Below are positions 52,848 through 61,046 of a DNA stretch of 64,000 nucleotides, in pieces. The notes beneath the pieces were generated by a model. It ran no database searches. It saw only the letters and a list, made by a program, of their open reading frames with translations, and was not told where the DNA came from. Each line of letters begins with the position of its first letter. The stretch's first letter is position 1. The stretch comes from Hoylesella oralis ATCC 33269 (GTDB taxonomy: Bacteria; Bacteroidota; Bacteroidia; Bacteroidales; Bacteroidaceae). The DNA is taken from the NCBI RefSeq assembly GCF_000185145.2, contig NZ_GL833119.1:372001-436000 (forward strand). The letters are read 5' to 3'. A program made the translations under genes and the position numbers.

Positions 52848-53672
52848 ATGGCTTTCATCAAAATATCTGAGCAGCCTTCACTCTATGACAACTTGGAGAA
52901 GAAGACGATACACGAACTGCTCACAGACATCAATACCGAAGACAAGAAGGTGGCGTTCGCCACTGAAAAGGCCATTCCGCAGATAGAAAAACTTGTGTCG
53001 CTCATCGTTCCGCGCATGAAAAAAGGCGGGCGCATCTTCTATATGGGAGCGGGAACCAGCGGACGTCTCGGCGTTCTCGATGCTTCGGAGATACCGCCAA
53101 CATTCGGTGTGGCACCTACACACATTATCGGTCTCATCGCCGGAGGCGACACTGCACTGCGCAATGCCGTAGAAAAAGCCGAAGACGATGAGCAACGCGG
53201 ATGGGAAGAACTGAAAGAACATGAAATCAACACCAAAGATACAGTGATCGGAATTGCCGCATCGGGCACCACGCCTTACGTCATCGGCGCCCTACGCAAA
53301 GCCCGTGAGCACGGCATATTGACGGGCTGTATCACGAGTAACCCCGACTCGCCTATGGCCGAGGTATCGGATGTACCCATCGAAATGGTAGTAGGCCCCG
53401 AATTCGTAACAGGCAGTTCGCGCATGAAGTCGGGCACAGGACAGAAGATGATCCTTAACATGATATCCACTTCCGTAATGATCCAACTCGGACGCGTAAA
53501 GGGAAATCGCATGGTAAACATGCAGCTTACCAATCAAAAACTCGTAGATCGTGGCACACGAATGATCGTAGACGAGCTCGGACTCGACTACAATCATGCC
53601 CGTCGCATCCTGCTGATGTACGGCTCGGTAAAGAAGGCTATCGATGCCTATCGCGCCGAAGATGGCAAATAA
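52848..53672 (+). CDS. murQ: N-acetylmuramic acid 6-phosphate etherase
   Basis: MurQ cleaves the lactyl ether of MurNAc-6-phosphate to GlcNAc-6-phosphate and D-lactate. The 274-residue SIS-domain protein has the signature MGAGTSGRLGVLDASEIPPTFG (split here at residue 65-86; the Glu in ASEIPPTF is catalytic), AGGDTALRNAVEKAEDD and SSRMKSGTGQKMILNM. The frame is open back to 52683 within murK, but ATG 52848 (MAFIKISEQPS) matches the family start and length. It ends the murT-murK-murQ set and the peptidoglycan locus. No convincing terminator follows; a new promoter box is 53 bases downstream. Confidence 0.95.
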   Translation: MAFIKISEQPSLYDNLEKKTIHELLTDINTEDKKVAFATEKAIPQIEKLVSLIVPRMKKGGRIFYMGAGTSGRLGVLDASEIPPTFGVAPTHIIGLIAGGDTALRNAVEKAEDDEQRGWEELKEHEINTKDTVIGIAASGTTPYVIGALRKAREHGILTGCITSNPDSPMAEVSDVPIEMVVGPEFVTGSSRMKSGTGQKMILNMISTSVMIQLGRVKGNRMVNMQLTNQKLVDRGTRMIVDELGLDYNHARRILLMYGSVKKAIDAYRAEDGK

Positions 53673-53724
53673 GCATATTAATTTAATTAAAACAAAATAA
53701 TTTCTGCGGCCGAAAAAATATCAC

Positions 53725-53732
53725 TATTTTTG
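53725..53732 (+). promoter_or_regulatory. -7 box TATTTTTG of the DUF4294 gene
   Basis: TATTTTTG fits TAnnTTTG and ends only eight bases before ATG 53741, implying a very short or absent leader. No good TTTG -33 was found. Confidence 0.45.
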
Positions 53733-53740
53733 CCGTAGTT

Positions 53741-54379
53741 ATGCGAAGGTGGTGCATCGTACTTATGATGTCGGCATGCTTGCAGTTGCAGGCACAGACC
53801 GAACGGCCGGGACATATCAACCCTGAAGACAGGACTGTTGATATGGACAATCCTACTTTTGAGCCGTTGCTCAAGGTGGGTAAGGTGCTTAACGGTGTCG
53901 ATTCCATACAGTATGTGGAGATGAACAACGTGTATGTGTACCCTCAACCGGTGTTCAAAAGCGAACAGGAACGCCAAGCCTACAACCGTTTGGTGTATAA
54001 TATCAAGAAAGTGTTACCCATAGCCAAGGAAGTCAGGCAAATTATCCTCGAGACCTACGAGTATTTGGAGACCTTACCGAACAAGAAAGCCAAGGATGAA
54101 CACATGAAATTGGTAGAGAAGAGCATCCGTAAGGAGTACACCCCGCGCATGAAAAAGCTGTCTTATCAGCAGGGAAAACTACTCATCAAACTTGTTTTTC
54201 GTGAGTGCAACTCTTCTTCGTATCAACTTATACAGGCGTTCATGGGCCCGATCAGGGCCGGTTTTTGGCAGGCTTTCGCGTGGACTTTCGGTGCCAGTCT
54301 CACCAAGAAATACGATCCGAACGGCGTAGACCGACTGACCGAACGCGTAGTATTGCAGGTGGAGGCGGGCCAATTATAG
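53741..54379 (+). CDS. DUF4294 domain protein, exported
   Basis: The 212-residue protein has a short signal peptide (cleavage near LQLQAQ) and the DUF4294 blocks VYVYPQPVFKSEQERQAYNR, LVYNIKKVLPIAKEVR and KLSYQQGKLLIKLVFRECN. It is conserved across Bacteroidota and no function is known. The remaining part is helical and basic and ends with WAFTWTFG-like aromatic sequence (QAFAWTFGASLTKKYDP). It has its own promoter and stands alone before a gene-poor kilobase. Confidence 0.85.
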   Translation: MRRWCIVLMMSACLQLQAQTERPGHINPEDRTVDMDNPTFEPLLKVGKVLNGVDSIQYVEMNNVYVYPQPVFKSEQERQAYNRLVYNIKKVLPIAKEVRQIILETYEYLETLPNKKAKDEHMKLVEKSIRKEYTPRMKKLSYQQGKLLIKLVFRECNSSSYQLIQAFMGPIRAGFWQAFAWTFGASLTKKYDPNGVDRLTERVVLQVEAGQL

Positions 54380-54545
54380 CATAAAACCTAACCTGAAGCA
54401 GGCATAAGAATATACATTCATTCCCATTATGTTTCATCAATTGCATTACATCGCCTTTTAAATCTTCTATAATTCATATAATTTACAAACGTTATCGAGC
54501 GACGTTTCCATGTGTCTTGTCCTATAATCGCTCCATGGAACGTGT

Positions 54546-54743
54546 GTCAACCTCCGTGGTTCATCGCGTAAACTTCCGTGGTTCACCGTGTCAACCTCCG
54601 TGGTTCATCGCGTAAACCTCCGTGCTTCATCGTGTCAACCTCCGTGGTTCATCGTGTCAACCTCCGTGGTTCACCGTGTAAACCTCCGTGCTTTATCGTG
54701 TCAACCTCCGTGCTTCATCGCGTCAACCTCCGTGGTTCATGAT
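54546..54743 (-). repeat. 22-base tandem repeat array B, nine copies
   Basis: Nine head-to-tail units of exactly 22 bases. On the forward strand each starts GTCAACCTCCGTGG or GTAAACCTCCGTGC and ends TTCATCGC, TTCATCGT or TTCACCGT. Read on the reverse strand, the unit is that of array A (GAACCACGGAGGTTGAC plus five variable bases). Variation is confined to a few positions (GTC/GTA, CCTCC/CTTCC, GG/GC, ATC/ACC). There are no unique spacers, so it is a minisatellite-like array and not a CRISPR. Confidence 0.92.
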
Positions 54744-55410
54744 GTATAAGCAGAGATTTCTTTCTGTTGTTTATACACATTTATTTCTTGCGAAAGAGTT
54801 CGAGGGCTCTTCGTTCTTACGACTTCACGCTCAAGATGCCCATGATGATTATTGAAAACACTGACAGAAACCGACTTATTGCTTAAAAGAACCATCATAT
54901 TCTAATAAGAATATATATTTTCCTGTCATTTATCAGCACCTTTTCAAATCGCTGTTTATCATTGCAATACGATAGTTTTTGCACAACAGCATGACTGTAA
55001 TATAGTGAAAGACACATATATTGACTATTCCGAAAAAGACATGTTTCTTTCGTACAACAGAAAGGCATGCCTTATACAAATATATTATATCATTAATACA
55101 AGATAGGTGTACGTTTGTTGGAGGGTATGTATAAGACCGAGGGAAGGCATGTCTATATGAAATTTTACTGTCATTTAATTACTCATAATACCATCACAAC
55201 TACCTTATGATCAGAAACCTTCTTCTAACATGGCGGTATGACGATAAAATAATAAAAACATATAAGTGCATATATGGATAAGATGTTTTTAAATAAGCAG
55301 ATAAAAAATCATTATTTATTTTCGGTAAACATAGTTTTTAAAAGATTAAATATTCGAACTCGTGTAATAAAAGTATCGGTTCGCGGTCTATATAATAGAA
55401 ATCTTAAAAA
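54744..55410. other. Gene-poor AT-rich stretch before the sigma factor operon
   Basis: Together with 54380-54545 this leaves nearly a kilobase without a credible gene on either strand. Only the repeat array is recognisable. No promoter for the sigma gene could be assigned with confidence. Confidence 0.5.
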
Positions 55411-55944
55411 ATGGAAGATAGGGAGATCATAGATAGGATTCTCTGTAAAAGCGATACCAAGTGTTATCGCGAAATAGTCGGACGATATTCGGGAAAGGTT
55501 TTTTCGAAAGTCCTTAGCATCGTAAAACGCGAAGAATTGGCCAAGGAAATAACCCAACAAGCTTTTATCCGAGCCTATATCAACCTCGATAGTTGGAAAG
55601 GAACTTCTTTAGGTCCATGGCTCAATGCCGTGGCAGTGCACATTGCTCTAAACACTCTCTGTAAAGAACGGAAGAGGCATGCAGAACCTATAGAACAGAC
55701 CGTTATCGCAGAGCATCCTCAAGAATATTCGGATGAGCACGAGCAACTGTTACAACTGATGGAGAAAGCCATCGGCAGACTATCTCCATCCGATCGGAAT
55801 ATTATCTGCATGCACTACTATCAAAGGATGAAAACCGACGAGATAGCAAAAACTCTTGGTATGACAAAAAGTAATGTCTTGGTAAAATTACATCGCATTC
55901 GTGAACGTTTAAAAAAAGAAATTCAAAATGAAAGAAATCAATGA
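55411..55944 (+). CDS. ECF-type RNA polymerase sigma factor
   Basis: The 177-residue protein has a region-2 segment (FSKVLSIVKREELAKEITQQAFIRAYINLDSW, shown here by its parts AKEITQQAFIRAY and LDSWKG) and a region-4 helix-turn-helix (LSPSDRNIICMHYYQRMKTDE followed by IAKTLGMTKSNVLVKLHRIRERL). The size and two-domain layout are those of ECF sigma factors. The next gene overlaps it by 17 bases and encodes a small membrane protein that could be its anti-sigma factor. The signal sensed is unknown. Confidence 0.9.
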   Translation: MEDREIIDRILCKSDTKCYREIVGRYSGKVFSKVLSIVKREELAKEITQQAFIRAYINLDSWKGTSLGPWLNAVAVHIALNTLCKERKRHAEPIEQTVIAEHPQEYSDEHEQLLQLMEKAIGRLSPSDRNIICMHYYQRMKTDEIAKTLGMTKSNVLVKLHRIRERLKKEIQNERNQ

Positions 55945-56245
55945 TAATGAGTTCAACACTCTGATAAAAGATACTTTTGAACGCAGAGAAGTGCTTGAAG
56001 ACATCCATCGGCAGGTGATGATGACCATGAAGAAGCGGAAAAGGCATGCAGAGTTTTGCCGATGGGCACGGCTTTTGGCCTTTTGCTTCGGGTTCCCTCT
56101 TCTTGTTATGTTCATGCTTTACTCTGCTTACGAGATAATCGTGTCGAATTCGTCTTCACAAACTGTTATTGTTTCCATGGTATTCTTTATTGCTACGATA
56201 TTCGTTTTTGCATATAAAGCAATAGGCGAATTTTCTTTTGAATGA
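55928..56245 (+). CDS. Small two-helix membrane protein, candidate anti-sigma factor
   Basis: The 105-residue protein has a charged cytoplasmic N-terminus (residues 1-45) and two hydrophobic helices (about 48-67 and 79-98). It overlaps the sigma gene by 17 bases, so its translation is coupled. I see no zinc-binding HxxxCxxC anti-sigma motif. The position and layout suggest a minimal anti-sigma protein that holds the sigma factor at the membrane, but this is inferred from gene order only. Confidence 0.65.
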   Translation: MKEINDNEFNTLIKDTFERREVLEDIHRQVMMTMKKRKRHAEFCRWARLLAFCFGFPLLVMFMLYSAYEIIVSNSSSQTVIVSMVFFIATIFVFAYKAIGEFSFE

Positions 56246-56312
56246 GATGTAATAATCGGATAGGCAGATTGTCTTTTTAATAGAAGTCTAACAAATAAAA
56301 TACGTAATAATT

Positions 56313-56735
56313 ATGAATGAAATGTGGGTTTTTGCAATTAATTCAATCATGGGAATGTTGGTTGGCATCATAGCTATTATAGGTGGTTATATCATAGATT
56401 ACCATAAAAAGAAAAATGAGAAAGAGATACGCCAGTCCATCATCAACAACCATGTGGATATGGAAATAGCCAAAATACTGGTAAAACCAATGAAGAAAGA
56501 AGATAAATATAACATTCTTTTGTGGGGGTGTGTACTTCTTGGCTTAGGATTGGGGTATGCAGTAGCGCTTCTCCTTGGCATAAATGAGGAAAAAGGCTTA
56601 GGCCTTTGGATTATTTTAGCCGTAGGTATAGGTTTCGGAATGTTCGTTTCATTCTTTCTAAAAAAACAAAATGGAAGCAAAAGAACATGCCCGGCAAGAG
56701 GAAAGCAATATAGAAAAACAGTAATAATATTATAA
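56313..56735 (+). CDS. DUF6249-like small membrane protein
   Basis: This 140-residue protein has an N-terminal helix (about 8-28), a cytoplasmic stretch with NHVDMEIAKILVKP, and two more helices (about 69-88 and 96-115). It resembles the DUF6249 family found after ECF sigma and anti-sigma genes in Bacteroidota. The C-terminal 20 residues (NGSKRTCPARGKQYRK) are unlike a membrane-protein tail; in the +1 frame after an A-rich run near 56660 the sequence would read MEAKEHARQEESNIEKQ and stop at 56724, which looks more natural, so a frame change or a sequence error is possible. Cotranscribed with the sigma gene by position. Confidence 0.6.
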   Translation: MNEMWVFAINSIMGMLVGIIAIIGGYIIDYHKKKNEKEIRQSIINNHVDMEIAKILVKPMKKEDKYNILLWGCVLLGLGLGYAVALLLGINEEKGLGLWIILAVGIGFGMFVSFFLKKQNGSKRTCPARGKQYRKTVIIL

Positions 56736-56754
56736 ATTATCTTTTTGTTTATAT

Positions 56755-56784
56755 AGGAGTGTCGTTTTTAGATACTCCTTTTTC
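56755..56784 (+). terminator. Rho-independent terminator of the sigma operon
   Basis: AGGAGTGTC and GATACTCCT form a nine-pair stem (one G-U) around GTTTTTA and are followed by TTTTTC. Confidence 0.75.
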
Positions 56785-56963
56785 TTGTTTTACCACAGTT
56801 CTTTTATTATCTCATTTGAATTTTCTACTTTTTCTTTTTTAATTGCACAGAAAAGATGAGTCGAATATCCGATAAGTCTACAGATATCTTATCTTTCGTA
56901 AAAACAGGGAAGGTAGAGAAATAAAAAAGTGGCAAATGAATAGTTTCATCTGCCACTTGATAG

Positions 56964-57036
56964 TCGGGATGAGGCGACTCGAACGCCCGACCCCTACGTC
57001 CCGAACGTAGTGCGCTACCAACTGCGCTACATCCCG
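56964..57036 (-). tRNA. tRNA-Pro (CGG)
   Basis: The reverse strand folds into a complete 73-base cloverleaf: acceptor CGGGATG/CATCCCG, D-arm GCGC/GCGC, anticodon arm CTACG-TTCGGGA-CGTAG with anticodon CGG, and T-arm GGGCG-TTCGAGT-CGCCT. It reads CCG codons. CCA is not encoded. A TACCTTTG box lies 19 bases upstream. Confidence 0.95.
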
Positions 57037-57054
57037 TGCATTGTTTTGCGGGTG

Positions 57055-57062
57055 CAAAGGTA
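57055..57062 (-). promoter_or_regulatory. -7 box TACCTTTG of the tRNA-Pro gene
   Basis: Exact match to TAnnTTTG on the reverse strand, 18 bases from the tRNA 5' end. The -33 element is imperfect (GTTT). Confidence 0.6.
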
Positions 57063-57102
57063 CGGTATTTTTCTGAAACAGAAACAATTTTATAAGGAAA
57101 AA

Positions 57103-57134
57103 TTTGCAAGACCGGTTTTAAAGACTTACCTTTG
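57103..57134 (+). promoter_or_regulatory. Consensus promoter of the tRNA-Phe gene
   Basis: TTTG (57103-57106), 20 bases, TACCTTTG (57127-57134), then 23 bases to the tRNA 5' end. Confidence 0.75.
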
Positions 57135-57157
57135 CACCCGTTTCTAAGGTAGGAAAT

Positions 57158-57230
57158 GGTGCCATAGCTCAGTTGGTAGAGCAAAGGACTGAAAATCCTT
57201 GTGTCCCCGGTTCGATTCCTGGTGGCACCA
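57158..57230 (+). tRNA. tRNA-Phe (GAA)
   Basis: A 73-base cloverleaf: acceptor GGTGCCA/TGGCACC, D-arm GCTC/GAGC, anticodon arm AAGGA-CTGAAAA-TCCTT with anticodon GAA. The T-arm reads CCCGG-TTCGATT-CCTGG and so contains one C-U mismatch at the middle pair. CCA is not encoded. The terminator follows directly. Confidence 0.95.
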
Positions 57231-57244
57231 CATACAGAAAATGT

Positions 57245-57281
57245 AACTCCTGAATTTATATTTTGAATTCAGGAGTTTTTT
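57245..57281 (+). terminator. Rho-independent terminator after tRNA-Phe
   Basis: AACTCCTGAATT and AATTCAGGAGTT pair perfectly over 12 bases around a nine-base loop, followed by a run of T. On the other strand it could also end the ROK-gene operon, whose stop is at 57338. Confidence 0.85.
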
Positions 57282-57337
57282 GTTGTTAATCTATGATTGC
57301 ACCGAGTAACTGTAAAGTTATCGGCATTGTATATCGG

Positions 57338-58531
57338 TCATGCATCAAGTACTGATTTGCGAGCCAGCATACAGGCACCGATGACACCTGCACGGTCTTT
57401 CAGCTTCGAAATACAAATCTTGGTGTCTTTATTGACAAGATTCAGCGAATACTTCAAGATAGAAGTATTGATAGAGTGCATAAGGAAGTTTCCTGTTTGG
57501 GACATCGTTCCACCGATAACAACCAATTCGGGGTTGAAGATGTTTATTAATGTGGCGATGGCCTTGCCGAGTTTCTGGCCGATACCTTCAAGAACATCGA
57601 GACAGAGAGGATCTTCACGATTGGTAGCATCGATAAGTTCTTCCAGTGAATATTCCTCATTGCCGCTGTCGGGCAATATTGAAGTTTCTCCATTTTTAAT
57701 TCTTTCGCTGACAATGCGTATGAACGCCTTGCCCGATGCTTCGGTTTCGAGACATCCTTTCTTACCGCAATGACAGATAATCTCGTTGTCGAAAGCCGGC
57801 ATATGGCCAAACTCTCCCGAAAATCCCGACTTACCTTTATAGAGATTTCCATCAATAACGATGCCTAATCCGAGCCCCCAACTGAGATTTACAAACAATA
57901 TATCTTTCTCACCTTTTACGCATCCTTTCATATATTCGCCGAAAGTCATAGCTCTCGTATCATTGTCTATCGTTACTTGACAACCTATTTTATCGGACAA
58001 CAACTTAGTAAGCGGCACCTCTGAGAAGTTAAACAGACTGTAACTATAGCCCGTGTCAGGGTTTACACGTCCCGATATATTGATATTTATATCGAGTATT
58101 TTCTCGCGAGCTATGTTAAGGTTATCGATAAAGTGCTGAATGTGTACGCACAGTTCATCGAGTGCTTCGGGCGTATTTTGGAACCGGTAAGGCTCGTCCA
58201 TCGATAGCTCTACGAGGTCTCCCCTAAAGTTCATCTGACCGATATTCACCGTATTTTGTTTGATATCCACACCGATGAAATAGCCCGAATCGGGGTTCAA
58301 TCCGTAGAGGTTGGGCTTTCTACCTTCTGTAGTTTCCAACTTTCCGTATTCTATCACGAAACTATCTTCACACATTTCATTGATGATTTTTGACACAGTC
58401 GGTACACTTAAATTCAGTTCCTTCGAGAGATCTGTGTTCGTGGAGTTACCGTTAAGGATGAAATACTCGATGATTTTGCTCTTAATGATGCTGTTCTTCG
58501 AGTCTTTGTCATTTTGAAACATATTTATCAT
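57338..58531 (-). CDS. ROK family transcriptional regulator (NagC/Mlc/XylR type)
   Basis: The protein has an N-terminal winged helix-turn-helix (NTDLSKELNLSVPTVSKIIN) and a ROK sugar-binding domain with the zinc motif CHCGKKGCLE, the GVDIKQN first loop, TIDNDTRAM with the catalytic-type Asp, and SWGLGLGIVIDG. ROK regulators repress sugar-utilisation genes until a sugar or sugar phosphate binds. The start at 58531 (MINMFQND) overlaps the esterase stop by four bases (ATGA); a longer frame to 58555 exists but is less likely. It is the last gene of the operon with esterase, DUF5009, GHL10 and MFS genes and is the natural candidate for its control. Confidence 0.86.
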   Translation of the reverse strand: MINMFQNDKDSKNSIIKSKIIEYFILNGNSTNTDLSKELNLSVPTVSKIINEMCEDSFVIEYGKLETTEGRKPNLYGLNPDSGYFIGVDIKQNTVNIGQMNFRGDLVELSMDEPYRFQNTPEALDELCVHIQHFIDNLNIAREKILDININISGRVNPDTGYSYSLFNFSEVPLTKLLSDKIGCQVTIDNDTRAMTFGEYMKGCVKGEKDILFVNLSWGLGLGIVIDGNLYKGKSGFSGEFGHMPAFDNEIICHCGKKGCLETEASGKAFIRIVSERIKNGETSILPDSGNEEYSLEELIDATNREDPLCLDVLEGIGQKLGKAIATLINIFNPELVVIGGTMSQTGNFLMHSINTSILKYSLNLVNKDTKICISKLKDRAGVIGACMLARKSVLDA

Positions 58532-59628
58532 AGGTCGTACGAATTTAGCTGCCACCCCATGATGGCCGATATTTGCGGAATAAGCGTCATGGCAATCTTA
58601 CGTTGTCCTTGGTAATTCGGGTGCCATGCAGCACCCAGATCATAGTCTTGCGTGATGATATCTGGCATCGGAGAAGCCACATAGATATGATTATGCGCGG
58701 CGGTTTTCTCTTTCAATTGACGAAGACATGCCGTGAGATAGAGCCCTGCCGAATGGGGTATTATGCAAAAGACAGGGATATCTCCGTAGTGCAGTTTAAC
58801 GGTGTCTATGAGTTTCAGATAAGCTCCGACATACTGTTCGGCGGTAGGTATGGCCCCCGAGGCGAAGTCATTGGTACCGAGGTTGATAATGACAAGCTGC
58901 GGACGATACGCCTTGAAGTCGTAAGTTTTACGGTTATAATTGTCGTACACCTGCATGTAACGGGTGCTCATGTTTTGTGCCGACACCTGTACCGTGTCGC
59001 CCCAATCCTTGATCAGTCCCTGTCCGGAGTGGGCTATCAGTGCATAATCGGCATTAAAATAGCGTGCAATGATACATCCGTATGCCTTATTACAATTCTC
59101 GGTTTCCAATTGGAACCTGTCGTTTGCATTGTTACTCTCCGTACCGAAGCCGCAAGTATAAGAGTCGCCGATAACTTCTATCATCCTCTCTTTGGGGGCA
59201 ACGGCTTTCAAGGTGCCGCCTTTTGCAAGGCTGAAACCGTAGATAGTCGTACATCCGTATTCTCCTTCAGTGCATTTCTGCAAGCAAAGTCGGTGAATAC
59301 CTTTGCCGAGTCCGTCGGCCAACACCACGTTACGTGGCTCCTTCCCATTAACTTTAATCTTCTTAATCAGCTTTCCATCGATAAACAGATTGTGGAAACT
59401 CGTACCCGTATCAGAGATACTTACGGCGACGGAACCGCCGGTGAAATCGGTCTGGAAGTAAGTTCCCACCCAATCGTATCTTACGGTTCCGTCGGCCGTT
59501 CTTTCCGTACGTCCGGTGTAAGAAATGTTGCTGTCTGTACCAAGTATCTTCTTTTCGTAGTCGATTTTGGCCAGAGCGCCCGCCGTAGGCAGCAGCAACA
59601 GCATGATAATTCCTATTATTCGTCTCAT
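58528..59628 (-). CDS. Exported SGNH/GDSL esterase, CE2-like
   Basis: The 366-residue protein has a signal peptide (MRRIIGIIMLLLLPTAGALA), an N-terminal beta-sandwich (about 25-135) and a C-terminal SGNH hydrolase with GDSYTCGFG (nucleophile Ser), a Gly/Asn pair further on (VINLGTNDFA) and AAWHPNYQGQ (Asp/His end). This two-domain layout is that of carbohydrate esterase family 2, which removes acetyl groups from sugars, often at O6. The frame is open to 59733 but the signal peptide fixes ATG 59628, 11 bases after the DUF5009 gene. In this operon it could deacetylate the glycan that the GHL10 enzyme cuts. Confidence 0.84.
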   Translation of the reverse strand: MRRIIGIIMLLLLPTAGALAKIDYEKKILGTDSNISYTGRTERTADGTVRYDWVGTYFQTDFTGGSVAVSISDTGTSFHNLFIDGKLIKKIKVNGKEPRNVVLADGLGKGIHRLCLQKCTEGEYGCTTIYGFSLAKGGTLKAVAPKERMIEVIGDSYTCGFGTESNNANDRFQLETENCNKAYGCIIARYFNADYALIAHSGQGLIKDWGDTVQVSAQNMSTRYMQVYDNYNRKTYDFKAYRPQLVIINLGTNDFASGAIPTAEQYVGAYLKLIDTVKLHYGDIPVFCIIPHSAGLYLTACLRQLKEKTAAHNHIYVASPMPDIITQDYDLGAAWHPNYQGQRKIAMTLIPQISAIMGWQLNSYDL

Positions 59629-59639
59629 ATATTTAATAT

Positions 59640-61046
59640 TTAAGTTTTCCAGAAACATTTCCTTTTTGTGAAACAAACGGCCACGCCCATGCTCAAAGCT
59701 GTCAGTATTATACCTTTCAGAAATCCTGTCCAAGCCGTTACCGACAGCATATCAATATAGCGATAGATACCTAAGAGTGTAAGAACAGGTATAACAACCA
59801 TCGAAGAAGCCACATACGCAATCATGGGATTTTTGCCGGTAAGTTCGAGCGGTTTAGAAATAAAGCTACACCGGTAATGGTCGCTTATGACGGAAAAAGC
59901 CAGCAATGCGAGGAATGCAAGACCGGTGGTCGTGAAAAGATAGCTAAAAGTTACATCGTCTTTCCGTATACCTCCTTGAAACGCCTCCATGCACAAGCCC
60001 AGCAACAGATAAAACGCACCGTGGTGAAAAAGCGTTCGCCACAGCTTCGTTTCTGCCCCATCACCCTTCAGAACCCAATGTAGAACGGCGAACAAGAGGA
60101 CAGTAACCGCAAGATTAACCGCCATCATTCGGCAATAAAGCAAAATCACGTTAGCGATAATAACCGCTAAAACCACCGCAAGAGCCAACGGCGCTACATG
60201 GCGTTCCGTAACTTTATCGGCGTCTGTTGCACCGTATTCGCTTTGCCAACGGTACAACATATTTCCCGCAAACGTACCCGGAAGAATGATAAGCAGATAC
60301 TTTAAGAAAGCAGGTTGGTAGAGCCATGCAACCGGAGTGAAGCTGCAAACAGCCTGCTGCCACGATCCATCGGTCTCGGAAGAGAGAAACAAAGCAACGA
60401 TGAATACCATAACGACAAACCGAACATAAGGTTTTTTCATCGTAAACAAATAGATGATCGAGCCCACTACGGCTACATTGGAGAGTATCAGTATGATCGT
60501 GTCGTAATCGTTCGGCGAAAACGGTTTACCGTCGGCATAGGGCTGTAGCAACAATATCGCTCCGGCAACGACGTATGCTGCACCGTTTACAATTCTCCGC
60601 CATAGTTCCGGAAGGCGAAACGGGTTCGGTACATACAGCACGAACATCAAGGCAAAGCCTGCCAACGGCACCGCATATCGAAGCCACTCCTGCCGATAAC
60701 CCAGCATAAAGGGGAATGTATGATAGATGAAAATAGCGAAGAACGCCAGCTTTAACCATCGGATCGCACTCTTCCGACAAAGTTTTCGCAACGATGCTCC
60801 TGCTTTGTATTGCCGCCCCAAAGACAAAGGAATGGCAGCTCCCATAGAGAACAGGAAGAACGGAAAGATAAGATCTACCCACGTGATGCCGTAGATGGAA
60901 GGATTGAAAACATGGTCGGGCGGCGGCACTTGGGCATGATACATCCACGCCGGCAACACTCTGAAGGCCTCGGTTGCCGATAGTATCATGGTCATGATGG
61001 CATAACCGCGCAGTGCGTCGAGGGCATGTGCTCTTTCTTGTTTCAT
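59640..61046 (-). CDS. DUF5009/HGSNAT-like membrane protein, paralogue of MurT
   Basis: The 468-residue protein has about ten hydrophobic spans. Its N-terminus (RAHALDALRGYAIMTMILSA ... GITWVDLIFPFFLFSMGAAIPLSL) lines up with the MurT-type protein at 50832: both have a conserved D-x-LRG near the start, then T-x-x-DL-x-FPFF-x-F-x-MG. It is therefore a transporter or an amino-sugar acyltransferase of the same family. Its ATG overlaps the GHL10 stop by four bases and the esterase follows 11 bases after its stop, so it acts on the products of those enzymes. Whether it carries MurNAc or another sugar is unknown. Confidence 0.82.
   Translation of the reverse strand: MKQERAHALDALRGYAIMTMILSATEAFRVLPAWMYHAQVPPPDHVFNPSIYGITWVDLIFPFFLFSMGAAIPLSLGRQYKAGASLRKLCRKSAIRWLKLAFFAIFIYHTFPFMLGYRQEWLRYAVPLAGFALMFVLYVPNPFRLPELWRRIVNGAAYVVAGAILLLQPYADGKPFSPNDYDTIILILSNVAVVGSIIYLFTMKKPYVRFVVMVFIVALFLSSETDGSWQQAVCSFTPVAWLYQPAFLKYLLIILPGTFAGNMLYRWQSEYGATDADKVTERHVAPLALAVVLAVIIANVILLYCRMMAVNLAVTVLLFAVLHWVLKGDGAETKLWRTLFHHGAFYLLLGLCMEAFQGGIRKDDVTFSYLFTTTGLAFLALLAFSVISDHYRCSFISKPLELTGKNPMIAYVASSMVVIPVLTLLGIYRYIDMLSVTAWTGFLKGIILTALSMGVAVCFTKRKCFWKT

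Noticed and set aside
54546-54743. CRISPR array
   Set aside because: The 22-base units follow one another directly with no unique spacers, the variation lies within the unit, and no cas gene is present.
55312-55560. Reverse-strand frame of 82 codons
   Set aside because: Mostly antisense to the sigma factor gene; no motif or promoter.
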